This document shows, one piece after another, positions 37,868 to 47,622 of a stretch of DNA of 64,000 nt (positions are counted from its first letter, which is position 1; each line of letters starts with the position of its first letter). The notes beneath the pieces were generated by a model. The model was not told the origin of the DNA and did not search any database. It saw only the letters and a list, made by a program, of their open reading frames with translations. A program made the translations under genes and the position numbers. The DNA comes from Mycoplasmopsis columbinasalis (GTDB lineage: Bacteria; Bacillota_I; Bacilli_A; Mycoplasmatales; Metamycoplasmataceae), in contig NZ_LR215043.1 of NCBI RefSeq assembly GCF_900660705.1, positions 744,001-808,000 on the forward strand, read 5' to 3'.

Positions 37868-39157
37868 TTATTGAAAAGCTTTTCATTTAAGATAGTGTTT
37901 AAGTTCGTAGTAAAGTTCAGGTTCATTGTATTTTGCTGAATACATAGCGACACGAACGAATCTTAAAGTATCTTCTAATCTGGCTTGCATTTCAGGTGAA
38001 AAAGGATCATCTTGTGAAACACGGACGAATCATTGCAAGAAATTTTCTTTTTCCTCATCACTTAATTCGAATTCTGGTGTGTCTTTTTCAATAAGATCGA
38101 ATAATAAGTGTTTAATTATTGGTTTGTTAAAAGTTGCTAACATAAATTTAAGTTGTTGACTTTTTTCATCACTTTTGTCAACAAAACTTAAAGTTTCATA
38201 ATCTTTAAGCAATTCTCCAACTAAAGGAACATGGTCTTTGTGTCACTGAATTTCATTTTCGAACAAAATTTTACGATATGGCGTATCTGCTATATCAAAA
38301 TAAACTTGTCCGCCAAGGTAGTCTAAAAGATTAACTCAGTGTTCTGTTAATAAATTAACGGCATTTTCTGTTAAAAAGTCATTTACCAAAGTATTTTTGT
38401 AGTTTTCTAAACTGCCAAATTCAGGAAAGTGTTGTTGACATAATGTTTCAGTAAGTTCAACATTTTGTTTTCTCTTGGCGTTAACAATCACAATTTTAAG
38501 GTGATTATTGTCGGGATCATTTACTGAATATTCTTGTCCTACTTTTTTGCCAATCACTGTTTCATTAAGCGATGGATTAGGAAATTTTTGAGCAACAATT
38601 TTAATTAATTTATTTTCTTCCAAAACTTCTTTTTTAGGGGAAAACACATTTAAAAGTAATTCAACATTATCTTCGAGTTGAATTTCGTCTTCAGGTTTAA
38701 TGTCAAGGAAAAGCGGATAATTTTTTAAGAATTTTTCTGCCGAGTCCACTACAAAATCGTATGGTTCGTGAGGTCTAACTTTAAAAGGCACATTGATGTT
38801 TTTTCAGTCAAAATATTTTTCTCAATCTTTAAAACTAATTTTGCCATACATTAATGCGTTTGTATATTCTTCTTTGGTAATTTTAATTGGATCAATTACT
38901 CTAAAATTCAAAATACTAAACTCGTTTGCACTCGGTTTAACAACCTCTCTTACAAATGCATCCTGAAAGGTAAGAGATGCAGCTTTAGCTGCTAAACGGA
39001 ATGGTTGCTCTGAAGTAACTTTTTGTTTGTGTTTAATTAATTCGGTGATGACATCAGTTTGGGTTTTTTGTCAAGCTGTTTGTTCATATGTTCATTGAAA
39101 ACTATCTTGTTGAACTGGTATTTTTTTGGTAAATTCTGGTTCTTTGAGATCTAACAT
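37868..39157 (-). CDS. tig: Trigger factor-like chaperone, divergent
   Basis: Trigger factor binds the ribosome exit tunnel and shields nascent chains. The 429-residue length fits. The best evidence is the central segment: a negatively charged lead-in (EDEIQLEDNVELLLNVF), then NETVIGKKVGQEYSV and a following beta strand ending in NAKRK, and then the helical entry FGSLENYKNTLVNDFLTE. This matches the end of the FKBP-like domain and the start of the C-terminal arm in trigger factors. The usual ribosome-binding GFRxGK motif is not evident in the first 150 residues, and the FKBP core is reduced, so this may have lost isomerase activity. The start at 39157 follows GGAAG. I hold the assignment at moderate confidence because similarity is weak outside the centre. 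Confidence 0.6.
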
Positions 39158-39323
39158 TACACTTCCTTTCATACAAATTTTGCGAATACTTCTATGACAA
39201 AAGGATATTCATAAAATTTTTGCAGATTCAGTTTAGAGTCTGTCTGTAAGATATTTTTATATTATATAAGATAAGAAAAAAAACTTAAGTAAAGTGATTT
39301 CTGCACGATAAGTTAAGAAATTT

Positions 39324-39352
39324 AAAAACAAGCGATTTAGTCGCTTGTTTTT
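39324..39352 (-). terminator. Terminator overlapping the end of the YitT-family gene
   Basis: The stem AACAAGCGA/TCGCTTGTT is flanked by A- and T-runs. It includes the last codons (T-S-D) and the stop codon at 39337-39339. Confidence 0.85.
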
Positions 39353-40668
39353 GTTTCGGTGTCGGTCTTTTGGACTTCTTGTTTAACTAATTCGAGTTCA
39401 GCTTTTAAATTCTCAAGTTGAGTTTCGACATTAGTTAAATTCGTTTCGAGTTTAGGTAACTCAGGATTTAGTAAAGTCGCTGTTAAAGTAGTGTTACTTG
39501 TTGGTTCGCCAAGTGGTTTTTGTGTGTTGTTTTTACGATTCTTTTTCAAAATATATTTGTATTCTGAATGTGTAATATACATATATCCGTCAACTTTTTT
39601 CAAGTCAGAAATCATAATAAAAGCATTTGGATCAACTTTGTTAGCTACTTCTAGAATTTGCGCTGCATCAATGTAAAGACAAGTTGTCATTACAACATTT
39701 TGTGGTGTACGTGTAAAGCCACCAACCATTTCTTTAACGCTAGTTGAAAAACGATACTCTTTAAGTTCGTTAACTTTGTCAACGATTTCTCATGGTTTCG
39801 AAGTGATGACTTCAACTTTGACCATTTTGAACTTTGGAAACAACATATTCAAAATTCAACCATTGAATAACACCATAATTAATCCCGCAACAAAAGCAGG
39901 ACTAAATAATAGTTGCATATCTCATTGATTTTCTTTTAGTCCGTTAGTTAAATAACTACCAAAAAAGTAAGCAAATAAGAATGATACAAAGTGTAAAAAC
40001 ATTAGAAAGCTACCAACATCACGGAATTTTTTTCTTGATAAGTAAACACTTAAAATATCAAAACCAGCTGAAGAACTATCAATAATTAATAAAATTGCTG
40101 TAAAGATTGCTTGTAAACCACCTCACAATAAACCATAAATTAAAATTGATAAGTCACCGATGTTGTCGCTAGTTCATTTGATTAAATTATGTTCGTCTAA
40201 TTTTCCAAACAAATATAAATGTTGCGAATCGTAGATTGAGTTTGAAATAATCAAACCTACAACAGTAACTGAAATCATAAAAATTAGATTTAAAAGTGTA
40301 AAACGCTTTCCTATTTTTTTGTAAGCCAAAATAAACAGCGGCACATTAGCAAAAAAGTTAAGCAACCAGAAAATTGTGTTGTAGATAATAAAACGTGTAA
40401 CTTCATTAAAAGGTAAAACCTGATACATAAGGCGTGCTGTTGCTTGACTAATTGCAGCTACACCCATTTCATAAAGTCCGGTAATTTGGATAACAAAATA
40501 CTGAGTTAAACCAAACAAAGCTCCAATTAGAACTGTAAAAACAATTTGTCATCTCAAACTTTTAACACGATAAAATGTGCCAAAAGTCAATAATGACTGT
40601 TTAATTTTTGCTCGTTGGACTTCTGTAATCCGTTCAAACTTAGCTTGTTTTTGTTGATTCTCTTTCAT
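39337..40668 (-). CDS. YitT-family membrane protein (DUF2179-type C-terminal domain)
   Basis: The 443-residue protein has a charged N-terminus rich in Lys and Gln, then about six membrane helices with YitT-like features (GALFGLTQYFVI, FANVPLFILAYKKIGKRF, DSSSAGFDILSVYLS), and a soluble C-terminal domain (VEVITSKPWEIVDKV, GGFTRTPQNVVMTTC) typical of YitT/DUF2179 proteins. It ends with a coiled-coil-like, Glu-rich tail (LENLKAELELVKQEVQK), longer than usual. The transported compound is unknown. The start at 40668 lacks a clear ribosome-binding site. The gene stands alone with its own terminator. Confidence 0.8.
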
Positions 40669-40752
40669 AATGCAAAGAATTTTAATATATATTAAAAATT
40701 AAAAGTAAAAAATGACTAGTATTTACTAGTCATTACAAAGAAATAGTTGATT

Positions 40753-41121
40753 TTAAGCTGTGAGCAATTTTGCAAGCTCATTTTTGAGACTTTGAGCAAT
40801 ATCGCCAACAACAAGTGTGATTTTAGTTTCACCCGCCATTATTCCCGAGACATATTTCAGATTTTTTAAAGCTTCAAGGTTCACTTTTTGTCTATCTTGA
40901 ATCGCTAATTTTAAATTAGATAATGTTGCATCCACCTCTGTAATATTGGCTTTTTCGCCAAGCAAAGTAATTAATTCATTGAGATTAACATACCCAGGCA
41001 AAGCCATTGTTGAAACTTGTTGGATGTTCTTTTTTTTATGCTGTTTTTTTCAATAAACTCAGCAAAAACCAAAAGTTACTACGGTTAACAAACCAATTAA
41101 AAACTTATCTTTAAATTTCAT
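40753..41121 (-). CDS. PTS EIIB-like membrane-anchored protein lacking the active-site cysteine
   Basis: The 122-residue protein has an N-terminal membrane helix (FLIGLLTVVTFGFCWVYW), a Lys-rich linker, then a domain that follows the glucose-type PTS EIIB pattern: LITLLGEKANITEVDA, TLSNLKLAIQDRQKVN, LKYVSGI, then a strand and helix ending in NELAKLL. In active EIIB the phosphorylated Cys follows the I-x-x-x-D-A segment (DAC). Here it is Thr (VDATLSNL), so phosphotransfer is unlikely. It may be a regulatory or sugar-sensing relic. The start at 41121 is chosen to include the helix, since the later Met would leave a bare domain. It flanks the left end of the integrative element. Confidence 0.7.
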
Positions 41122-41202
41122 AAAGTAATTATATGAGTTTTGTACCGTCTGAATAAGCAGACTTTGAAATTTTACAGAAAGGAGCAGTTATCAAACAAAG
41201 GG

Positions 41203-41217
41203 TTAAGTTCAAAGTTA
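41203..41217 (+). repeat. 15-bp direct repeat, left copy
   Basis: TTAAGTTCAAAGTTA occurs here and at 61303-61317 in the same orientation. Similarity extends upstream (GTTA-pyrimidine-CAAA, then CAAAG). Both copies lie just before the first and last + strand genes of the element, which suggests a shared operator or an enzyme-binding site. Confidence 0.5.
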
Positions 41218-41251
41218 GACCCAAGCCTTTACTTAGCACTCTAATTACCGG

Positions 41252-41343
41252 GTGCTTAACTAACAAGCTCTTATTCACAAATTTAGCATACAAAACACAA
41301 CACTTGAAGTAACGGTTTTTCGTAATGCTTGTTAGTTAAGCAC
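41252..41343. repeat. 17-bp perfect inverted repeat upstream of the first element gene
   Basis: GTGCTTAACTAACAAGC (41252-41268) is repeated inverted as GCTTGTTAGTTAAGCAC (41327-41343) with 58 nt between. A related half-copy (TACTTAGCAC) lies just upstream. No ORF covers it. The arrangement could be an operator, an oriT-like structure or a structured leader, and the sequence does not decide. Confidence 0.6.
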
Positions 41344-41376
41344 TCACATTTGATAACTTGCTCAAAAGGAAATGCT

Positions 41377-41631
41377 ATGACAAAATTCAAGACCAACAAA
41401 ACTTTCAAAAAATCACACTGACTCATTGTTATGCTTGCTTTGTTCTTTCTTACCGCAATTGGTTTTGTTGCCTCCTTAATGTTTGTGCTTTTTGGTTCAA
41501 GTCCACACATTGGAATTGTGTATGCTGTTTATACCGTGTTAGGAGCAAGCGGAGCATTTATGTTTAGTTTATTTATTCTTTGTTTTGTCAATTTACTCCA
41601 AATTGTGAAACAAAAACGTGATGAAGTTTAA
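41377..41631 (+). CDS. Small two-helix membrane protein, first gene of the element
   Basis: The 84-residue product starts at ATG 41377 after AAAAGGA. A basic N-terminus (TKFKTNKTFKKSHW) is followed by two long hydrophobic helices (IVMLALFFLTAIGFVASL and a second from GIVYAVY to FVNLLQIV) and a Lys/Arg tail. An overlapping reading in another frame (from 41358) has no ribosome-binding site and poor composition. No family is recognised. Its place at the head of the element, just after the 17-bp inverted repeat, suggests a membrane component of the transfer apparatus or an exclusion-type protein, but that is only inference from position. Confidence 0.65.
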
Positions 41632-41654
41632 CAAGAAGGCGAAAAAGTTAAAAA

Positions 41655-42755
41655 ATGTCAGCAAAAACTAAAAAAACTAACGCTTTTGCCGAACTTAAGC
41701 ATTTAAGTGTCGAACAAATGAGCCAAATCAATTCCCACTTAAACACCACGCCATCAATTCAAGACTTTTTGTTTGCAAATGAAATTTTGACTTACTTACC
41801 AAGTAACGAAGTTTCCTTAACGTTTTGGAAAACCAAAAGCAAAGATAGCACCATCAAGCAAAATTTTGTGCAGGAGCACACAATTATTCAGGAATATTTT
41901 GCCGCTTTACCACCCTTAGAACAAAACGCAATTTTGTCTTACTTACACGCACAACAAATTAAGCCAAAACTAACAAACGACCCCGAATTTGCCAACCTTA
42001 GCGCAGACTTTGTAACTATTTGTGACAACAACGAAGCGTTACCAAACTTTACAGAATATTTAACAAGTTCCAATTTGCACCACTTTGACACTTTGTTTGC
42101 GCAAATCACACAAAACGGTGTTAAGTTAGACCACACCAACAAGCACTTTTGACTTTTAAAGCAAATGTTTTGAGTGCAAGACAACTTTAGTACTAACTAT
42201 CTTTATTTGCAAATTTTGCCGCAGACAACTAATCCTCTTGGTTTTAATCTTTGTGCGGAATGAAGTGTAATTCGTATCTTTTGTGATAGTTTAGACAGCG
42301 CCCAACTTAAAGTTTGTTTCGAACACTTAAAAACACTAAACCCGAAAGCCCACGCGGCACTAAGCAAACTTTATGCCGCCCAACTAAACATTGTGCAAAC
42401 ACCACCGAAAGCTAAAAAAGCAAAACCAGCAGCTAAACCAAACGAACATTTAGTCGACCTGGTTGAAGCAATTGTAAACAAGCTAAACGATGCAAACAAA
42501 GACGTCGAGCCAATTACAAGTCTAAGCGAATTTTTCCAAAGCAACAATATTCACACACAAAACAAAGTTTTATACGCCCAATTCGATACCAACAACCGCA
42601 TTCAAACTTTGCTTTCACCCCAACAAGTTGTGAATAACTATTTGGCGACTTTGCCAGCCGAGGCACAAAGCCAAGTGAAGAATTTGCTAAGTGCACGTTT
42701 ATTTGCTAACTTTGCGCAGCCCCGCAGTGAACAAAGTGAACAAGCGAAAACTTAA
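41655..42755 (+). CDS. Element protein of unknown function, cytosolic, internally repeated
   Basis: The 366-residue soluble protein has no signal or membrane helix. Two related halves are visible. The first contains SIQDFLFANEI and later EYFAALPPLEQNAILSYL. The second, after a Lys/Ala/Pro-rich linker (PPKAKKAKPAAKPN), contains SLSEFFQSNNIHTQ and NYLATLPAEAQSQVKNLL. Each half ends in the same N/E-Y-hydrophobic-A-L/T-L-P pattern, so it probably arose by internal duplication. The linker is basic, so nucleic acid or membrane contact is possible. The start codon at 41655 has only a weak ribosome-binding signal. The stop at 42753-42755 overlaps the next gene, so the two are translationally linked. 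Confidence 0.7.
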
Positions 42756-44385
42756 ACATTTCGTGTTAACGCCTTTGTGTTTTACGCCACTTATTGCCAC
42801 AAGTTGTTTTAGCGTTAGAGAAGGAGCCGGGGCGGCATTAGCACCCCGACGCAGCAGCGACACAATCAGCACATCCGCCAACACGCAAAACCAACCGATC
42901 GTGCGCCAAGTGACAGTACAAAACCAAAACTTTTGAATTGCACAGCAAGACAATTATGTGCTTTCGCCAGTGTGAATCGAGGCAGCGCAGCATTCAAGCG
43001 AAGAATTAGCACAATTAATTCCCCGCGTTACAACAATTACGCTAACAGATAACCAACTTAGCACCCAAGCGCTAACGCCTTTGTTTACATTAATTGAAAC
43101 AATCTGAAACCAACACGGAGTAAATGCGCAATACCGCATCAACTTTAAGTCCATAGTAACAAATTTAGAGCACGTTTTTAACCAACACTTTACCAGCGAA
43201 CAAAAAAACGAAATTAAAGCCACTGTGAACTTTTTTCGCCAAGGAGACAACAATGAACCAAACCAAAATTCCGAACATGCTGCAGAAAATGCAGCGCAAA
43301 ATGAACCGCAAACTTATTGTGACACTCAAGCAGAAGACAACCCCAATGAACCCACAGAGGCGCAATTCCAAGACTATTACCAAAGTATAAGTTTTTATCT
43401 TAATTTAAGTGCCCAGAACACTTTACCCGACCAAGTCGACAACCCCAGCGATGTTAAAAATCCTTTTGCCAATGAACCTTTAATTAAATTCTTTGCCGAT
43501 ATGGACTTTTTTGACATTGTTTCCCAAGGTTTTACCGGTATTGCCACCATTGAAGCCTTAAGCAAAATTAAACAAGACTTTGACAAAGCAAATCCGGCAG
43601 CTTTTGCCCCTTACGCGGTGCTTAAGGCCAACCATAGCAACGCGTATACGTTAGATGACTTTGACTCCAACGGCACTTACCGCGTAAATGAGCAAAATAT
43701 TGTGACGCAGTTTGCCAAGGAACAGGTGCTTAATGCACCTTTTGCAAATTCCTGAAGCGAATCCGACCTTTTTCTAGCCACACAGACACCGCAAAATGCG
43801 TTAGTTAACTTTAACGACGAAGATGGCGCCAAAAAGCAAGGGTGAAGTATCTTTTATGCCCAGTTTTTACAATGTGCCATCGCCCAAAAGTGAATTGCTT
43901 TAATGCAACACATTTTACACCAAGGAACTAATTATGACTTAGAGGATTTACGTACTGATGTACACATCAAAGCCAAAATCGAAGCTTACTTAGATGCATT
44001 GTTAACTTTTGCGCAGTTAAATTGAACTATTGGTCTAATGCTTAGTAATGAAACTAAACCTAACTTATTGCTTTTCCCCACGAGCCCACAATTGGCGTTT
44101 GCAGGCACTTATGCGTGAGTCTTAGACCAAATTCAAGAAGTCGCTTTACCTTTGCTTTACGTGCTTTTAAACACACAGGAAGAGCAAAATGAACTTAAGA
44201 CTAAGTACCACCAAACTTTTTTTCAAGACAGCCAAGGCCTTAGTCTAAAGCGCAAATACAACATTTTCAACCAAGCGTTAGCGCAAAGTGATGGTTTAGA
44301 GATAACAATTGCTAATTTTGACGAGCTTACAACACAAGCAGAGAGTAAAGTGAAAACGCTTTTAAATTCTTTAGCATTCCATTAA
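42727..44385 (+). CDS. Element-encoded lipoprotein
   Basis: The best starts are GTG 42727 or GTG 42736, both inside the end of the upstream gene. The N-terminus then reads as a lipoprotein signal: basic NKRKLKHF, hydrophobic VLTPLCFTPL, and lipobox IATSC, so the mature protein would be anchored by a lipidated Cys about 25 residues in. The mature part, about 525 residues, is soluble and acidic, with an Asn/Gln/Glu-rich stretch (about residues 165-200) and helical segments rich in Leu, Ala and Phe. The frame is open with Trp TGA codons to TAA 44385. Mycoplasma ICEs commonly carry surface lipoproteins beside their conjugation genes. I do not recognise a specific family, and a role at the cell surface is inferred from the lipobox. 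Confidence 0.75.
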
Positions 44386-44446
44386 TTTTGGTGCGCTTTC
44401 ATTTACACACTCCAACTAAGCAAACAAACAAATTCACAAATTTTGC

Positions 44447-44471
44447 CAAAATGGGAATTTTTTGGGAAAAA
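44447..44471 (+). repeat. 25-bp repeat, copy 1 (intergenic)
   Basis: A 25-nt stretch built as two GGGAA-type blocks around a T6 run is repeated exactly at 46519-46543, inside the next-but-two gene. This copy lies in the 127-nt gap before the pilin-like gene. Confidence 0.6.
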
Positions 44472-44512
44472 CATTAGCAAATTAACACCAAACTCACTTT
44501 AGAAAGGATGAA

Positions 44513-44875
44513 ATGAATTTCATAACACAATTAGCAGAAACATCGCCAACCGAAACTCAAAAAATCGGAATTGAAACAATTAACAAACAAGCTTATAGCA
44601 TAGGCTCACAAATCTGAAAATTTGGTGCCGCGTTCTTAGGAATTGGCTTAGTAATTGCAATTGGTTTTATTATCTATTTTGCCTTAAAACTAATTATGTC
44701 TAACGACCAGGAGCATACGGAAAAATATATGCGTAAAATCAAAATTTCCGTGCTTGCCCTTGGCATTGTTGTGGGCGTGCTCTTAATTGTTTCCTTTATT
44801 GTACCGACCGTAATTGAGTTATTTTCAAAATCAGACCCCTTAAGTGCTTTGAACAAAAGCGATAAAGTGAGTTAA
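44513..44875 (+). CDS. Small two-helix membrane protein, pilin (VirB2/TrbC)-like topology
   Basis: The 120-residue protein starts at ATG 44513 after GAAAGGA. An N-terminal polar segment of about 38 residues is followed by two strongly hydrophobic helices (AFLGIGLVIAIGFIIYFALK and LALGIVVGVLLIVSFIV) joined by a short charged cytoplasmic-type loop (SNDQEHTEKYMRKIK), and a short tail. Length, helix spacing and Gly/Ile content match the general plan of VirB2/TrbC-type pilins. The next gene is VirB6-like and a VirB4 ATPase lies downstream, so a place in the transfer channel is likely. The family match is by topology and context only. Confidence 0.55.
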
Positions 44876-44957
44876 GTTGTTTAATTGAATATACTATGCC
44901 ATTTTCCAAATGTTTTGAACCTTTAATTTCTTTGCGTTCAACATTTTAAAAGGAATT

Positions 44958-46100
44958 TTGTGACTTTTTCACCAGGTGGCCGTGGAATTTCCCTTTCGCG
45001 TTATTCTAGGAATTTCCTCCACCCAACCCTTAAGTGATATTAGTCTCCCGCGGCTTTTTATCGTCTTTTCGTTTATTGTTGTTGTTTCTTTCATTGGTTT
45101 TGTGTTAGTAGGTTATTTTCGTTCTATCAACCACGACACTGAATCAGGCAAAAAGCCCGCCATTATTAGTACTCTAAAATATGCGTTCTTATCCACCATT
45201 TGGCTTATAACTATTCCCATTGCGTTCTATTTAATTTCATCTTTCGCGATACAACTAATTAACGCCTTTTTGTTTAGTAACGGCCAGCCGGCGCTAACAG
45301 ACACTTTACTTAAAGCAATGTATATGAAAGAATGGGAAGCTAATGGGCTTACACTCGAACGGTGAATTACGGAAGTAAACTAAAATAACTTTTGAATTAC
45401 AAAAAACGTTTTTAACGCGATGAATTCCGGTGATGGTGTCAAAACAAACATTAGCGGTTACATCTTAATTATTGGTGCCGCTTACGCGGTGATAATGAGC
45501 TTTATTCGTCTGGTGGAATTTATTTTTCACCTGGTGATTTTATTCTTTGTCGCGCCGTTTTCGGCAGCTGGTTCGTTATTAGATGATGGTTTAAGTATCA
45601 AAAAGTGAAACCGTAAGTTTTGGTCGAAAAACATTGTTATTTATTCGATGTTACTAAGCTTAATTATTTTTGGCTTTGTTGTCGAAATGGCAGTTGATTT
45701 TTTAAACACTTTAAATTTATATTGAGTAGTCAAAATTGTCTTTTTAGCTTTAATCACCATCGGCAGTTGCTTTGCGTGTTTATCGTTTACCTCCATTGTA
45801 GCTAACTTAATCGGCGAAGAAATTTCCGTGCGTAAGAACGTGGCGAATTTGAAAGCCAAAGCTGCGTCATTTAAAGTCCTTAAAAGTCCGAAAGCAACTA
45901 AAACCACTAAAGCTAAACCAGGTACCAAACCGGTCTTACAACGCAACCAAAAAACCCTAATGAAACGAAATCAAGCATTCAAACCGCAACAACTAATGCA
46001 ACGCGGACAGGCAAATAAAACCCAATCAATGCGCGAGCGTTTAAAGCAAGCGTTAGCTAAGGCTAACGCCGCCCAACAAGCCACTAAACCTAACATTTAA
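44958..46100 (+). CDS. VirB6/TrbL-like polytopic membrane protein, interrupted by a TAA
   Basis: VirB6-type proteins form the inner-membrane channel of type IV secretion systems. The frame begins at TTG 44958 or GTG 44976 after AAAAGGA and has three helices in its first half. It meets TAA at 45381-45383, continues in the same frame from 45384 (possible restart ATG 45420, no ribosome-binding site), and adds about four helices plus a long basic tail (KAKAASFKVLKSPKATKTTK and further Arg/Lys/Gln-rich sequence) to TAA 46098-46100. Read through, the protein is about 380 residues, a normal VirB6 size. The same frame and matching composition on both sides point to a nonsense mutation or base error, but a natural two-subunit split cannot be excluded. 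An alternative GTG at 44960 gives only a short product. Confidence 0.55.
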
Positions 46101-46113
46101 ATACAAAGGAACT

Positions 46114-46152
46114 ATGCAGACAATTTTAAACTTACACACTATTCCACCTTAA
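46114..46152 (+). CDS. Possible leader peptide (12 codons)
   Basis: ATG 46114 follows a good AAAGGA signal and encodes MQTILNLHTIPP then TAA. It is followed by a hairpin and then by the next gene. A short ORF with a strong ribosome site followed by a stem is the layout of a translational attenuator, so I list it as a candidate. Confidence 0.3.
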   Translation: MQTILNLHTIPP

Positions 46153-46158
46153 GAGCAC

Positions 46159-46191
46159 GAATTTTGTGTTTATCATCACACAAATTTTTTG
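46159..46191 (+). terminator. Hairpin after the short leader ORF
   Basis: ATTTTGTGT pairs with ACACAAAT across an 8-nt loop and a T6 run follows. It could terminate the VirB6-like transcript or act as an attenuator for the gene at 46237. Confidence 0.5.
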
Positions 46192-46236
46192 TTTAGACCT
46201 ATTTTTTAGATGTATTCACCAAACAAGGAACCGCAA

Positions 46237-47244
46237 ATGAATCCATTAACAACCACTTTTCTAATTGCTTTTGATGCTGAATTAAAGACCGCACAACAAC
46301 CCTCCTTTCTTAATTTTTTAAATACGTACGCTATTTTCACTGTGCCACAGGCAAAACAACTTTTGCACGACGTTTTTAACCCCAAAGGTAAAAACGACGC
46401 TATTTTAAAGGTTAGTGCACATTTTCTTAATGCTAATTACGATGCCAACCAAACTTTCACCATTGACTTAACCACCGGCACCACACAACTATTGAAACCC
46501 GCAAGCAAGCAAATTGTTCAAAATGGGAATTTTTTGGGAAAAAATGCAACTAACCAAGAGCAAAAGGAGTGCGCAGCCAAGCAAATTTTTACACCCGCCA
46601 CTTTTCGTAAATACCTATGCGATAGCTTTTTTCTTTGCAAGGTAAGCGACCAAAACATTTTACTTTACGACCAATTAACAAAGTTAAATCGTGATGCGTT
46701 TGTGAGTTTGCAACCAAGCGATAAAACCGGCAAAAATTTTGTGTTAGACACGACAATTGATGCAGCCGTGTTAGCAAGTTTGTGCCAAAGTTTTTTGACT
46801 TATGAACTCAAACATTGACTCTACCGCGATATTTTTCGCTTTTTAAGTGAGCAGTTAGAATGCAAACTTAATACTAACAAATGACTTTTTCTAACCACGA
46901 TGGCTTATAGTTTGTTAATTAATGCTAACTTGCACCATAAACTCGACACCTTCCTTAGTTTCATCAAACGCCACAAGCACCAATTACTCTCTAAGTATCG
47001 TTTAGTGCACGGTGACAAAATTGTCCAAATGTTACCTTTTATTCAAAAGCATTACATTCCTTACTTACGCCGTAATACCAACAACCTTTATATTCACAGC
47101 TTAATTAACGGTTTAGAACAAAGCATCAACCCCCACACCAACCGCCAGTATCGTCAATGTTTCGACTTAACTAAACCTTTTGGCAACGCTTTTGTTGCAG
47201 CTAACAAATGCCTTATTTTGCATTGTCAAGACAAAAATAGTTAG
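46237..47244 (+). CDS. Element protein of unknown function
   Basis: I start at ATG 46237 because AAGGA precedes it; an in-frame upstream ATG at 46210 has no such site. The product has about 335 residues, is soluble, Leu- and Phe-rich in the first part, and basic in the last third (KRHKHQLLSKYR, FIQKHYIPYLRRNTNN). It contains seven cysteines, high for this genome, but no clear zinc-binding spacing. The second half has an alternating helical pattern. No family is recognised. The 25-bp repeat also found upstream of the pilin-like gene lies inside this coding region (46519-46543). Its 3' end is partly duplicated downstream (47526-47606). The function is unknown; the operon position places it among the transfer genes. 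Confidence 0.65.
46519..46543 (+). repeat. 25-bp repeat, copy 2 (inside coding sequence)
   Basis: An exact copy of 44447-44471. Here it codes within the unknown protein (N-G-N-F-L-G-K-N region), while the other copy is intergenic, so the conservation is at DNA level. Confidence 0.6.
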
Positions 47245-47255
47245 AAAGAGAATTT

Positions 47256-47537
47256 ATGGAATTTTCACACTTAAATTTAACTAAAGCAAGAGCAGCATTA
47301 GAACCTTTACGCCAACTCAACAACAAAGAATACAACCGGCTTAGACACAAAATCTTAACCATAGAAGACAAAACTCAAGTCTTAGCAGAGCGCATGGGTT
47401 GATACCAAAACGGAAAACCTTTATTTTTGCAAAAGAAAGAATTATTGCTTATTGAAGAAATTAACAAAGTCTTAACGCGACAGAAGCGAGAAGCAGCTAA
47501 AAACAACAACAAGGAAGCAGCAAACGTTTCGACTTAA
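47256..47537 (+). CDS. Small coiled-coil protein, copy 1 of a tandem pair
   Basis: The 93-residue protein starts 12 nt after the previous stop, with a GAAAGAG signal. It is highly charged and helical: KARAALEPLRQLNNKEYNRL, then LFLQKKELLLIEEINKVL, and a basic Lys/Arg/Asn tail. It lacks a signal peptide. The next gene repeats most of it. No family is recognised. The length and charge suggest a small coiled-coil or nucleic-acid-binding helper. The last residues (V-S-T) come from the duplication junction, where the copy of upstream sequence starts. Confidence 0.65.
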
Positions 47538-47606
47538 CTAAACCTTTTGGCAACACTTTTGCCGAAGCTAACAAACGCTTTATTTTGCATTATCAAGACA
47601 AAAATA
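47526..47606 (+). pseudogene. Duplicated fragment of the upstream unknown gene's 3' end
   Basis: This stretch matches 47159-47239 closely (shared segment beginning GTTTCGACTTAACTAAACC) at a spacing of 367 nt. It encodes a piece of the C-terminus of the 46237 protein (F-D-L-T-K-P-F-G) without a start. It marks the junction of a tandem segmental duplication that also copied the small coiled-coil gene. Confidence 0.7.
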
Positions 47607-47622
47607 GTCAGAAAGGGAACTT

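Noticed and set aside
41358-41567. Overlapping 69-codon reading with many Cys and Tyr
   Set aside because: It overlaps the better-supported membrane protein at 41377, has no ribosome-binding site and an unnatural composition.
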